From assembly GCA_963643465.1 (NCBI GenBank), contig CAVIJT010000002.1, positions 248,001-312,000 on the forward strand: DNA of 64,000 bases. Direction: 5' to 3'. The stretch is from CAG-411 sp963643465. Lineage in GTDB: Bacteria; Bacillota; Clostridia; Lachnospirales; Lachnospiraceae. Positions 38,762 through 46,508 of the stretch are shown here, piece by piece. Numbering within the stretch: the stretch's first letter is position 1; each line of letters begins with the position of its first letter. The translations under genes were made by a program, and so were the position numbers. The notes beneath the pieces are model-generated. The model ran no database searches. It had not been told where the DNA came from and saw only the letters and a program-made list of their open reading frames with translations.

Positions 38762-39667
38762 CTACAAATATTTCTTTTGTATCCTTTTTGCAATATCCAC
38801 TATATGCTCTCGTATTTCCAAAGGCTCTAGCAATACAACTTTGTCGCCAAACGTAAGCAACCAGTTTATGAGATTTTCCCTATTTGTATAATCTGCATGA
38901 AATAACAGCCTTCCATCTTCCTGCTCCTGAAAACTTCGGTTTCCAAATTCTTCTATTAACCTCCATTTGCATTCCTTTTCAAATAGAGCTTTTACTTTTA
39001 TTCCACCGGGAAAAATTTTTTCGTTGCTTAAATCTGGCATTCGCACCTGTCTTTTTTCAAAATCCTGCTCTGATAGTTTCAATTTATCCATACGATTCAG
39101 TTTAAATAACCGAAAATCTTTTCGCTTTTTACACCACCCCCACACATACCAACTTGACCATCGAAATATTAAATAATAGGGTTCTATGCACCTTATAGAC
39201 TCGCTCTTAGGAGAATAATAAACAAATTCCAGTTCTTTCCGGTTTTCAACAGCGTTGCGTATCAACTCAATTTTAGGAGCAAGGGAATCTTTATACCAAG
39301 AGGACAAATCAATTAAAACCCACTGTTCTCCAACCATAAAGTCAGATGAGCCTACCGATAGTTTTTCCATAAGTTGTCCATAACGATTTGTCCCGTTTAC
39401 ACTATCCAAACTACGGAGACCAGCAAGTATATCCTGCATTTCTGCATTGGTAAGCAACGTCTTATCCATTTTATACGTTTCCATAATGGAAATACCGCCA
39501 CTCACCCCCTGTTTTGTTACAATAGGAATTCCAGCTTTGCACAAATCTTCAATATCCCGGTTAATGGTTCGTCTGGAAACCTCAAACTGTTCTGCAAGAT
39601 AAGGTGCCGTAACCACTTCCATTTGCAGTAAAATTGATAAAATGCCAATTTGTCTGTCTATTTTCAT
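38762..39667 (-). CDS. WYL-domain transcriptional regulator (YafY type)
   Basis: Regulator of 301 residues. N-terminal winged helix (about 1-60) with YLAEQFEVSRRTINRDIEDL, middle WYL domain near 135-205 (CIEPYYLIFRWSSWYVWGW) that binds a ligand, and a C-terminal WCX region. AAAAGGAGCAAGTT precedes the start. A perfect 12-bp inverted repeat overlaps the promoter region, which suggests autoregulation and perhaps control of the divergent aldo/keto reductase. Confidence 0.9.
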   Translation of the reverse strand: MKIDRQIGILSILLQMEVVTAPYLAEQFEVSRRTINRDIEDLCKAGIPIVTKQGVSGGISIMETYKMDKTLLTNAEMQDILAGLRSLDSVNGTNRYGQLMEKLSVGSSDFMVGEQWVLIDLSSWYKDSLAPKIELIRNAVENRKELEFVYYSPKSESIRCIEPYYLIFRWSSWYVWGWCKKRKDFRLFKLNRMDKLKLSEQDFEKRQVRMPDLSNEKIFPGGIKVKALFEKECKWRLIEEFGNRSFQEQEDGRLLFHADYTNRENLINWLLTFGDKVVLLEPLEIREHIVDIAKRIQKKYL

Positions 39668-39690
39668 AACTTGCTCCTTTTACGTGTATC

Positions 39691-39696
39691 ATTATA
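39691..39696 (-). promoter_or_regulatory. -10 box of the WYL-regulator operon
   Basis: Minus strand TATAAT (39696..39691), 24 bases upstream of the WYL start; its -35 would fall inside the inverted repeat at 39702-39731. Confidence 0.5.
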
Positions 39697-39701
39697 TTAC
39701 A

Positions 39702-39731
39702 GAAAACACGACAACTGTGTGTCGTGTTTTC
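39702..39731. promoter_or_regulatory. Operator candidate of the WYL regulator
   Basis: GAAAACACGACA, six-base spacer ACTGTG, TGTCGTGTTTTC: a perfect 12-bp dyad without T-run, overlapping the -35 zone of the WYL promoter. Confidence 0.7.
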
Positions 39732-39763
39732 CTCCCAAAATTCAAAAAATTCATTACTCCCTA

Positions 39764-39794
39764 TTGACTTTCAGTATGGTTTTACCTTTATAAT
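39764..39794 (+). promoter_or_regulatory. Promoter of the aldo/keto reductase gene
   Basis: TTGACT (39764-39769), 19-base spacer, TATAAT (39789-39794); leader about 115 bases. Confidence 0.6.
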
Positions 39795-39917
39795 GAAACT
39801 AATATATCAAATTTAAAAACCAGAATCAAGAAAGCTAAAAAACAAAGGGAAAACAATTATCTTATAATAAAAAAAGATATAAGTATTCAGAACCCTTTTG
39901 ATGAAAGGAGCTTATGT

Positions 39918-41036
39918 ATGAAAATATATTTTGAAAACATTAAGAAAAATTTTGGCTTTGGTTGTATGCGTCTTCCTATGATAGACGGCGAAGTGGATTA
40001 TGTGGAAACAAAAAAAATGGTAGATACCTTTCTGGACGCAGGATTCAATTATTTTGATACTGCACATGGTTACCTGGATGGCAAAAGTGAAATTGCATTA
40101 AAAGAATGTCTAACATCCCGCTACCCAAGAGACGCTTATATTTTAACGAATAAACTGTCAACGCATCATTTCAATAATACCGAAGAAATTCGTCCTCTCT
40201 TTGAAAATCAGTTGAAAATCTGTGGTGTGGAATACTTTGATTTTTATTTGATGCATGCCCAAGATAAGAGCATTTATACCAAATATAAAGAATGTCAGGC
40301 TTATGAAACAGCACTAGAGTTTCTGAAAGAAGGAAAAATAAAACATCTAGGCATTTCTTTCCATGACAAAGCAGATGTACTTAATCAAATTCTTAGTGAA
40401 TATCCACAAGTAGAAGTGGTTCAAATCCAATTGAATTACGTGGATTTTGACGATCCTTCCGTAGAAGGACGCAAATGTCTGGAAATCTGCCGCAAACATG
40501 GCAAACCAGCTATTATTATGGAACCGGTAAAAGGAGGTTCTCTTGTAAATTTACCAGCAGAGGCTCAAAAAGTATTTGATGAACTAAACGGTGGTTCCAA
40601 TGCAAGCTATGCAATTCGTTTTGCGGCCAGTCAAGAAGGAGTTATGATGGTCCTTTCTGGTATGGGTAATATGGAAATGATGAACGATAATATCAGCTAT
40701 ATGAAGGATTTTCAGCCTTTAACTGAAAAAGAAACGATTGCTGTTGACAAAGTTTGCAAGATTTTTCGAGATTTAGGTACTATCCCTTGTACTGCATGTC
40801 GGTATTGTACGGAAGTATGTCCAAAGGGAATCGCAATTCCTGATTTATTTGCCTGTCTAAACGCCCAGAAAATCTTTAACAACTGGAATACTGGATATTA
40901 TTATAACAATATTCATACCAAAAACGGTGGAAAGGCATCTGCTTGCATAAAATGCGGAAAATGTGAAGCTATCTGTCCTCAACATTTGAACATCCGCAAT
41001 TTACTTGAAGAAGTTGCAAAAGAATTTGAACAGTAA
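39918..41036 (+). CDS. Aldo/keto reductase with C-terminal 4Fe-4S domain
   Basis: Protein of 372 residues. AKR barrel (about 1-280) with DTAHGYLDGKSE, LTNKLS and FDFYLMHAQD; a linker, then two 4Fe-4S motifs: CTACRYCTEVCPKG and CIKCGKCEAICPQH. The fusion is frequent in anaerobes and implies electron transfer from ferredoxin-like donors; substrate unknown. GAAAGGAGC precedes the start. It is followed closely by the DUF1893 gene. Confidence 0.92.
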   Translation: MKIYFENIKKNFGFGCMRLPMIDGEVDYVETKKMVDTFLDAGFNYFDTAHGYLDGKSEIALKECLTSRYPRDAYILTNKLSTHHFNNTEEIRPLFENQLKICGVEYFDFYLMHAQDKSIYTKYKECQAYETALEFLKEGKIKHLGISFHDKADVLNQILSEYPQVEVVQIQLNYVDFDDPSVEGRKCLEICRKHGKPAIIMEPVKGGSLVNLPAEAQKVFDELNGGSNASYAIRFAASQEGVMMVLSGMGNMEMMNDNISYMKDFQPLTEKETIAVDKVCKIFRDLGTIPCTACRYCTEVCPKGIAIPDLFACLNAQKIFNNWNTGYYYNNIHTKNGGKASACIKCGKCEAICPQHLNIRNLLEEVAKEFEQ

Positions 41037-41052
41037 GGAACATGAAAAATAT

Positions 41053-41484
41053 ATGAAGAGAAACGATGATATTGTAAAGGCAAAAAAAATTCTAAAAGAT
41101 GGCGGTTACACCTGTGTACTGGTAAAGGACGATACCGTTTATACAAGCACCGACCGGGGGGTGAAACCTTTGCTACATTGGCTTAATGAAAAAAAGGACA
41201 CAAAAAATTACAGCGTAGCTGACAAAGTAATCGGAAAAGCAGCCGCTTTCCTTTATGTATTGCTTGAAGTAAAGGCTGTTCACGCTCTTGTAATCAGCGT
41301 TCCAGCACTTGCTGTTTTGGAAAAGCATGGTATAGACGTATCTTTCGAAAAAAAGGTAGATATGATACGAAACAGAACAAATACAGGGTATTGTCCTATG
41401 GAGCAAGCAACGTTAAATGTATCTACTCCTGAAGATGCACTTACTGCGATTACAGATACACTTGGAAAATTGAATTCCATCTAA
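41053..41484 (+). CDS. DUF1893 family protein
   Basis: Protein of 143 residues, family function unknown. Recognised by CVLVKDDTVYTSTDRGVKPLL (split between substrate-like loop and strand), VADKVIGKAAA and the C-terminal NRTNTGYCPMEQ motif; it resembles a deaminase-like fold with Cys in the last motif. ATG at 41053, 17 bases after the reductase stop, with AAGGA upstream; longer frames overlap the reductase end. Confidence 0.85.
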   Translation: MKRNDDIVKAKKILKDGGYTCVLVKDDTVYTSTDRGVKPLLHWLNEKKDTKNYSVADKVIGKAAAFLYVLLEVKAVHALVISVPALAVLEKHGIDVSFEKKVDMIRNRTNTGYCPMEQATLNVSTPEDALTAITDTLGKLNSI

Positions 41485-41556
41485 ATTACATTCTAGTAGA
41501 AAATCAGTACCATTCAGCCCATAGCTGAAATGGTTACAGAATATTTTCTCCTAAAT

Positions 41557-41585
41557 TTGTAATACACCTAAAACAATGGTATAAT
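41557..41585 (+). promoter_or_regulatory. Strong promoter-like sequence before a Fic remnant
   Basis: TTGTAA (41557-41562), 17-base spacer, TATAAT (41580-41585) with extended TGG. Confidence 0.65.
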
Positions 41586-41592
41586 TAAGCGA

Positions 41593-41655
41593 ATGAGAAG
41601 TTTTGATTACAATAAATTAAAAGATTATCAGTGGGACTCCGAAATGAGTATTTAA
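41593..41655 (+). pseudogene. N-terminal remnant of a Fic-family protein
   Basis: A 20-codon frame from ATG to TAA reads MRSFDYNKLKDYQWDSEMSI. This resembles the conserved start of Fic/DUF4172-type proteins (typically M-SFDYSKLK---WD-EIL). Nothing after the stop continues the family in any frame I could follow, so it is a deletion remnant. The promoter before it appears intact. Confidence 0.5.
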
Positions 41656-41733
41656 AATTACTTGTTAGACCTTGACAAAAAAAACATTTAGCCTTAAAAT
41701 TTTATCAAAGAAACGAGTTTTTTACCGTACAGC

Positions 41734-42321
41734 TTATTGCTCAAACGGGGTACCCGTTTCTTTTTTTGCATTAATTACATCGTACAAATATAATCTTCCA
41801 TTTTCTGAATGCCTTATAACTAACTCTGCATGAAATACATTATATCTACTAACTTCTCCTTTTTCATCATATACAGGTAATGCAAATCTAGTATCATACC
41901 GATACCAGCCAAATTTCGCATTATATTGATGCTTTTCTTCCAAATTTTCTTTAAATCTTTTATTTCTTGCTATTTCAATCATCTCAGGTATTCCTTGGGC
42001 TGCGTTTGCCTTTGCTTTTGCTATTGCACCTTTTAACTTGGCTGTATATTTTGATCCTGCATATTCATCCGGAAGATCCGCTCCAATATATACAAAATCA
42101 CCAGTCTCAGAAATTTCTATAAAATCACCTACATATTGCTTTATATATGTTTCAACAGCGTCCCAATTAATATTCTGTCTACCTTTAAATTGTATATCAT
42201 TTATTAAGACCAATTTCTTTCCATTAGTATCAGTTACAATATTTACATTTCTTTCCACCCAAACACCCCTTATATTCCAGAACATTTGTTCTATTTTATC
42301 ATAAGATAATTTATTTGACAA
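41734..42321 (-). CDS. Orphan phage/ICE-type domain protein
   Basis: Protein of 195 residues, function unknown. It has the pattern VERNVNIVTDTNGKKLVLIND, INWDAVETYIKQYVG, GADLPDEYAGS, KAKANAAQGIPEMI and GWYRYDTRFALPV followed by RYNVFHAELVIR and YDVINAKKETGTP. I associate this pattern with C-terminal domains of large phage or conjugative-element proteins and with stand-alone copies in Lachnospiraceae. The start is probably TTG at 42321 with no good ribosome binding site, which may mean 5' truncation. It lies beside a Fic remnant. Confidence 0.6.
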   Translation of the reverse strand: MSNKLSYDKIEQMFWNIRGVWVERNVNIVTDTNGKKLVLINDIQFKGRQNINWDAVETYIKQYVGDFIEISETGDFVYIGADLPDEYAGSKYTAKLKGAIAKAKANAAQGIPEMIEIARNKRFKENLEEKHQYNAKFGWYRYDTRFALPVYDEKGEVSRYNVFHAELVIRHSENGRLYLYDVINAKKETGTPFEQ

Positions 42322-42417
42322 GAAATTTAATAAAATTGATACTCCGTACCTATGTAACTCATAATTATAATAACTGCAACTAAATTAGATTGGCTGTTGA
42401 CCCATATACTGATTTCA

Positions 42418-43176
42418 CTATTTCCTTATCACATAAATATATCGTGCCATTTTTTGCTTAAATTGCTCAAACGTTTCCGTAACACTCTCAGTTTGTCCTA
42501 TCAACATATCAAACCATTTTTTATGTCCTTCTGCTTCAAATTCTGCTTGATACATAATTGCAAAATCTCGTTTTGTTTTAAGCAAATCATAGGTTTGTTT
42601 GGTTATATCCGTTACTTCATAATTCATTCCATTTTTCTCTAATGCTTTTGCCAATGCCGTTGTATACTCACATTCTGTTTTCGGCATAATATCGCCCTCT
42701 TGATACCCAACAAAAAACACACCATCTTTTTTTAACCAATTTTTTATTTGTGCTATAAAAGCAACCATATCCTTTGCAAAATACATAGTATCCATAGAAA
42801 TAATAACATCAAATTTTTCTGGATACTCTATTTCACCAATTATTCCTTCTTTAAATTCTGCATTTACAGGAAATAAACTCTTGGCAGTTTCTATTGCTTT
42901 CTCAGAATAGTCAAATCCATGAATATAAGCACCTGTTTTTTTCTGTAAATATCCAAGCATTTTTCCATTCCCACAACCTATATCTAAAATATGTACATTT
43001 TCTTTTTGTGGTATATATTCTAAAATCATATTTATTTGTTTTATATCACTAAAACCATCCTGTGAAAAATCTTCGCCAAAAGCATCTTTACAAAATACTT
43101 GAAAAGCATCTGATTTTTCTGCCATTGTATAAAACTCTTCATAAGCATCGTAGAATAGTAATTCCATTTTATTCAT
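42418..43176 (-). CDS. SAM-dependent class I methyltransferase
   Basis: Cytoplasmic enzyme of 252 residues with the SAM-binding motif ILDIGCGNGKMLGYL, acidic FDYS after strand 2 and the post-I motif VIISMDTMYF. Substrate unknown. GAGGTGAAATATTAGT precedes the start. It follows the HAD gene at 16 bases, so the two are likely cotranscribed. Confidence 0.88.
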   Translation of the reverse strand: MNKMELLFYDAYEEFYTMAEKSDAFQVFCKDAFGEDFSQDGFSDIKQINMILEYIPQKENVHILDIGCGNGKMLGYLQKKTGAYIHGFDYSEKAIETAKSLFPVNAEFKEGIIGEIEYPEKFDVIISMDTMYFAKDMVAFIAQIKNWLKKDGVFFVGYQEGDIMPKTECEYTTALAKALEKNGMNYEVTDITKQTYDLLKTKRDFAIMYQAEFEAEGHKKWFDMLIGQTESVTETFEQFKQKMARYIYVIRK

Positions 43177-43192
43177 ACTAATATTTCACCTC

Positions 43193-43867
43193 TCAAATTT
43201 CTTCTATATCAATAGGATTCACTATGTTACACAATAAATCCTTTACTTCCAACAAATCCCCTTTTATATATCTTGCTTTTTCTTTCATCTCATCATCTGG
43301 TTCAATCATATCCGGTACCATAATGGGAATCATTCCAGCAACGTATGCAGCCCGTATTCCATTATACGAATCCTCTATCACATATGTACTTTCTACTTTC
43401 CCTCCAAGTTCCTTGGCAGCTTTCACAAAAATATCAGGTGCAGGTTTACTTTTTTCTACCATATCTCCACCAACAATCACTTTAAAATACTCCATTAACC
43501 CTGCTGCCTCTATTTGATGCCTTACCACTTCTGCTCTTGTAGACGATGCAATGCCTATTTCATATTCATTTTCTTTCAATGCTGTCAGTAATTCTACAAC
43601 TCCTTTTTTCATTGGTAACTTTCCATTATCGTATTTTCTATGATAATTCTCCGACTGTTCCTTACAATACTTATCATATGGAAAATCTTCACCATAATAA
43701 TCCATGAAAATTTTCTTTGTCATTTTAGAATTCACTCCCACACATTTCATATATGGAATTTCAAGATTTTCAAACCCATACTTTCGAGACAATTCCAGCC
43801 ACCCATTAAATACAGCTCTCTCTGAATCAAAAATCACTCCATCCATATCAAAAATAATTGTTTTCAT
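43193..43867 (-). CDS. HAD-superfamily phosphatase/phosphomutase-like protein
   Basis: Protein of 224 residues similar to beta-phosphoglucomutase and sugar phosphatases: motif I FDMDGVIFDSE (Asp nucleophile and acid/base), helical cap (about 15-85), motif II IASSTR, motif III K in VEKSKPAPD and motif IV VIEDSYNGI. The start at 43867 follows GAGGAGAGGATAAGT; a longer in-frame reading from 43936 contains this site. Substrate unknown. Confidence 0.9.
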   Translation of the reverse strand: MKTIIFDMDGVIFDSERAVFNGWLELSRKYGFENLEIPYMKCVGVNSKMTKKIFMDYYGEDFPYDKYCKEQSENYHRKYDNGKLPMKKGVVELLTALKENEYEIGIASSTRAEVVRHQIEAAGLMEYFKVIVGGDMVEKSKPAPDIFVKAAKELGGKVESTYVIEDSYNGIRAAYVAGMIPIMVPDMIEPDDEMKEKARYIKGDLLEVKDLLCNIVNPIDIEEI

Positions 43868-43869
43868 AC

Positions 43870-44073
43870 TTATCCTCTCCTCAAACTGCTTTGTTTTTCT
43901 ATTGCTTTTTCTATGGTCATTCTCATGATATCCCAATACTGTTCATAGTAAAATTCTACTTCACATCCGTCTATGTCCCAATCAATAACAATATGATTAT
44001 CATCAATGATAATATCGCCAAAAGCCTCTGCCTTCACAAGTTTTATATTCTTATTACATTCAAATACTTCCAT
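43870..44073 (-). CDS. Small hypothetical protein
   Basis: Sixty-seven codons from ATG at 44073 to a stop 2 bases before the HAD gene. The sequence is acidic with alternating strands (DIIIDDNHIVIDWDIDGCE) and a helix at the end; no family recognised. The ribosome binding site is weak (AGG at about 13 bases). A TTG start at 44097 would lie in the T-run of a terminator and is rejected. Tight spacing to the HAD gene supports a real gene. Confidence 0.45.
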   Translation of the reverse strand: MEVFECNKNIKLVKAEAFGDIIIDDNHIVIDWDIDGCEVEFYYEQYWDIMRMTIEKAIEKQSSLRRG

Positions 44074-44095
44074 ATAAATTTTACCTGTTAAACTC

Positions 44096-44140
44096 AAAAA
44101 AGGTGTAACATCTTATTTTATAAGAGCTTACACCTTTTTT
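44096..44140 (-). terminator. Terminator upstream of the HAD operon
   Basis: AAAAAAGGTGTAA pairs with TTACACCTTTTTT; A and T runs on both sides. On the minus strand it ends transcripts of the secreted-protein gene at 44241. Confidence 0.8.
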
Positions 44141-44240
44141 AGAAATACAACTATATCTTTTGAAGTATAACAAGACTCCATATTTTGCAATCTAGGAATA
44201 ATATCATTTTCTTGTGTTATATTGGGTCCTTGGTATCCTA

Positions 44241-45485
44241 TTATCCTAAAAAATTAATACTGGTAATCCAATAACCATAGGTTGCTTTGCTGCTCTTTTT
44301 CAATGTAATCGCAACCACATTATAAGTATTGATTGCTCCATTGTTCTCATAATCTTTGCATCGAAGAGCCGCTACAACACGATAACCTCCCGATATCTTC
44401 TGTATACACTTTATCTTTGTATCGTTTGGCTCACATGTCCCATAATCCCCAGCTACACTATATAGTTTACCCTTTGCATCTCGAAATACCATATCATCCA
44501 CTGTTGTCTCGCTATTATAATATGCAATCTTTTTCTTTAATGCGCTATACTTTGGTGTTGTTCCAAAAAGTTTTTTATATTCTTTTGCAACAGCAGCTTT
44601 TGGTAATATTGCATATTCGTCTTTATATTTCAGATTTCTATTATGCAGATATGTATTAATTCCTGCTAAAACAACTTTTGCACGATTATCCAGTTTTAGT
44701 GTTCCTTTTTTTGCAGTCATAATATATAAAACTGAATTGATTCGGTTAGTCACTTTTTTGATTTTCTTTTTTGCAGTGGTTAGAGATGTGGATACCTCGT
44801 CAGAAAACGGAGACAAATCACAATCGTATCGATAACAGCAAACATAACCATATTCAGTATATGGAATCGGAGTATAATCAATCAGACTACAATCTCTATC
44901 ACCAACTAAAGACTCCGTTAATTTACCATCCTCATAAACTACAGCATACAGAGCTTCACTTCCCATATGTGCGCTAATCCTGATTACACCATTTTTCTCC
45001 GGCCAATGTGCAAGAAAAGAATGTCCTCCTGTAGTAATTCCCAACTTTTTTGTAGTGCTTTTACTGTAGGTATAATACACCAGTTCATAATCAGCTTCAC
45101 AGGTACCAGTTTTTACAATCAATTCCGGAATCTCATCTCCTGTCAAATCAGACAAATAATAGCTATCCATATTTTTCGTTTTTAAAATCTGGTTTAAATA
45201 TGCTTTTTTCACAGAAGATGACATATTACTGTTTAATGAAACATTCACATTTTCCAGTTTTTTACCAATCTGCTCTGCTGTATCAAAATCCTCATTACCG
45301 TATGCTTCTAAAAAATCATCCATACTAACATCGTCTGCCTGTGTCTGTTTCGTATCCAACGATGCAGCCTGAATATACGAATTGTTTGTAATGGCTTTTA
45401 CCATTTCTCCCGGGAATGCGAATATGCACGTACTCATTGCTGTCAATATAACTCCTGCCACACCTTTTTTTAACTTTTTTCTCAT
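44241..45485 (-). CDS. Secreted protein of unknown function
   Basis: Exported protein of 414 residues. Lys-rich start and hydrophobic stretch (about 1-31) form a signal peptide with a likely cleavage after VKA. A calcium-binding-like VCBS/FG-GAP element (YYLSDLTGDEIPELIV) lies near 105-120, and two Tyr-rich beta regions follow. Similar secreted proteins with a single D-x-T/N-G-D-x-x-P-E motif are common in Lachnospiraceae. No catalytic motif was recognised. GAAGGGAGAAATAGAT precedes the start. A possible promoter (TTGCAC, 17, TATCAT) lies near 45.55 kb. Confidence 0.7.
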   Translation of the reverse strand: MRKKLKKGVAGVILTAMSTCIFAFPGEMVKAITNNSYIQAASLDTKQTQADDVSMDDFLEAYGNEDFDTAEQIGKKLENVNVSLNSNMSSSVKKAYLNQILKTKNMDSYYLSDLTGDEIPELIVKTGTCEADYELVYYTYSKSTTKKLGITTGGHSFLAHWPEKNGVIRISAHMGSEALYAVVYEDGKLTESLVGDRDCSLIDYTPIPYTEYGYVCCYRYDCDLSPFSDEVSTSLTTAKKKIKKVTNRINSVLYIMTAKKGTLKLDNRAKVVLAGINTYLHNRNLKYKDEYAILPKAAVAKEYKKLFGTTPKYSALKKKIAYYNSETTVDDMVFRDAKGKLYSVAGDYGTCEPNDTKIKCIQKISGGYRVVAALRCKDYENNGAINTYNVVAITLKKSSKATYGYWITSINFLG

Positions 45486-45626
45486 ATCTATTTCTCCCTT
45501 CTTACCTTTTTCAGTAAAATAGTAATTATTTATATTTTATGATATATCGTTTTCTATATGTGTGCAAGTGATTTGGGGACAATTCTGACTTCCCTGGCTC
45601 CCACTTGCTAGTCTTTTGCTACCAAA

Positions 45627-45663
45627 AGCCGCCCACTCCTCTTCTTTGGAGTAATAGGCGGCT
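45627..45663 (-). terminator. Terminator of the Ig-like secreted protein gene
   Basis: Minus strand AGCCGCCTATTACTCC pairs with GGAGTGGGCGGCT, then TTTT and GGTAGCAAAAGAC, a variant of the post-terminator motif seen at three other places. Confidence 0.75.
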
Positions 45664-45682
45664 ATTTTTACCTTATGAAGTT

Positions 45683-46336
45683 TTAATAAAATCCAATGTC
45701 ATCACCGTGACAGTATCCCTCTCTGCATACTTTTCCATCTGTTGAAACTAAATACTGGGTTACTGTTGAATAGTGATCACCGTTCACTAAGACCTGTACG
45801 TATACAACATAATATTTTTTCCCTTTGTAGGAAACAATCTCATCCCCGCAAAAATATGCAAAATCCGTTCCAAGCTCTTTTTGTACCATTTTTATAGCTT
45901 GGTTTTTTGTAATTTTCTTTACTACTGTAACTTTGCATACCAGTTCTTTACCTGAAACTTTTGCTATAACGGATGTTTTTCCAGCTTTTTTTCCTTTAAT
46001 AACTCCGTTTTTTGAAACGCTTGCAATTTTTTTATTCTTTGAAGACCATTCTACACTTTCTGAAGCATTTTTTACTTTAATTTTCTTTGTTTTTCCCACA
46101 TTTACAGTTACCTTATTAGCACTTAGACTTGGATTTAAAGCCATTTTTTCAGAAATTTCTCCAGTTGCGCTGATTTCCTGATTTGTAACATTGGCTGCCT
46201 GTGTATAAACAGAATTAGCACAGATTACATTCATTGCCATCATTAAGCTTCCCATCATAGCGCCTATTCTTTTCCATGTTTTCTTATTCGCACTTTTTTC
46301 ATTTTTTCTTACTTTTTTTAATTGGTTACATATCAT
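45683..46336 (-). CDS. Secreted protein with bacterial Ig-like (Big2) domain
   Basis: Exported protein of 217 residues. A basic start and hydrophobic segment (about 22-45) end near TQAAN. A Big2 domain spans about 72-145 (ANKVTVNVGKTKKIKV, WSSKNKKIASVSKNGVIKG, GKTSVIAKV). The C-terminal 70 residues hold two Cys-containing strands and QYLVSTDGKVCREGYC. Likely surface or secreted adhesion-type protein; no anchor motif. AAAAGGAGG precedes the start. Confidence 0.8.
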   Translation of the reverse strand: MICNQLKKVRKNEKSANKKTWKRIGAMMGSLMMAMNVICANSVYTQAANVTNQEISATGEISEKMALNPSLSANKVTVNVGKTKKIKVKNASESVEWSSKNKKIASVSKNGVIKGKKAGKTSVIAKVSGKELVCKVTVVKKITKNQAIKMVQKELGTDFAYFCGDEIVSYKGKKYYVVYVQVLVNGDHYSTVTQYLVSTDGKVCREGYCHGDDIGFY

Positions 46337-46426
46337 TTTATAATCCTCCTTTTTTACAGTTATACATTATACATCATTTTTCAAAAAATACATCAAATTA
46401 TTTCATTTTTTTACAGAAATTAGCGT

Positions 46427-46456
46427 GTTACAGTTCACATACCTGTGAACTGTAAC
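46427..46456. repeat. Perfect 13-bp hairpin in the 46.4 kb spacer
   Basis: GTTACAGTTCACA, loop TACC, TGTGAACTGTAAC; flanked by direct repeats TTAGCG. No T-run on either strand, so it is not a standard terminator; an operator or protein-bound palindrome is possible. Confidence 0.6.
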
Positions 46457-46508
46457 ATTAGCGTAAAGCCTCTGGTTTCAACAATTTAATTTCCCCCATT
46501 AAATAAAA

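Noticed and set aside
44074..44097. TTG start for the small gene before the HAD gene
   Set aside because: It falls inside the T-run of a terminator; the ATG at 44073 is preferred.
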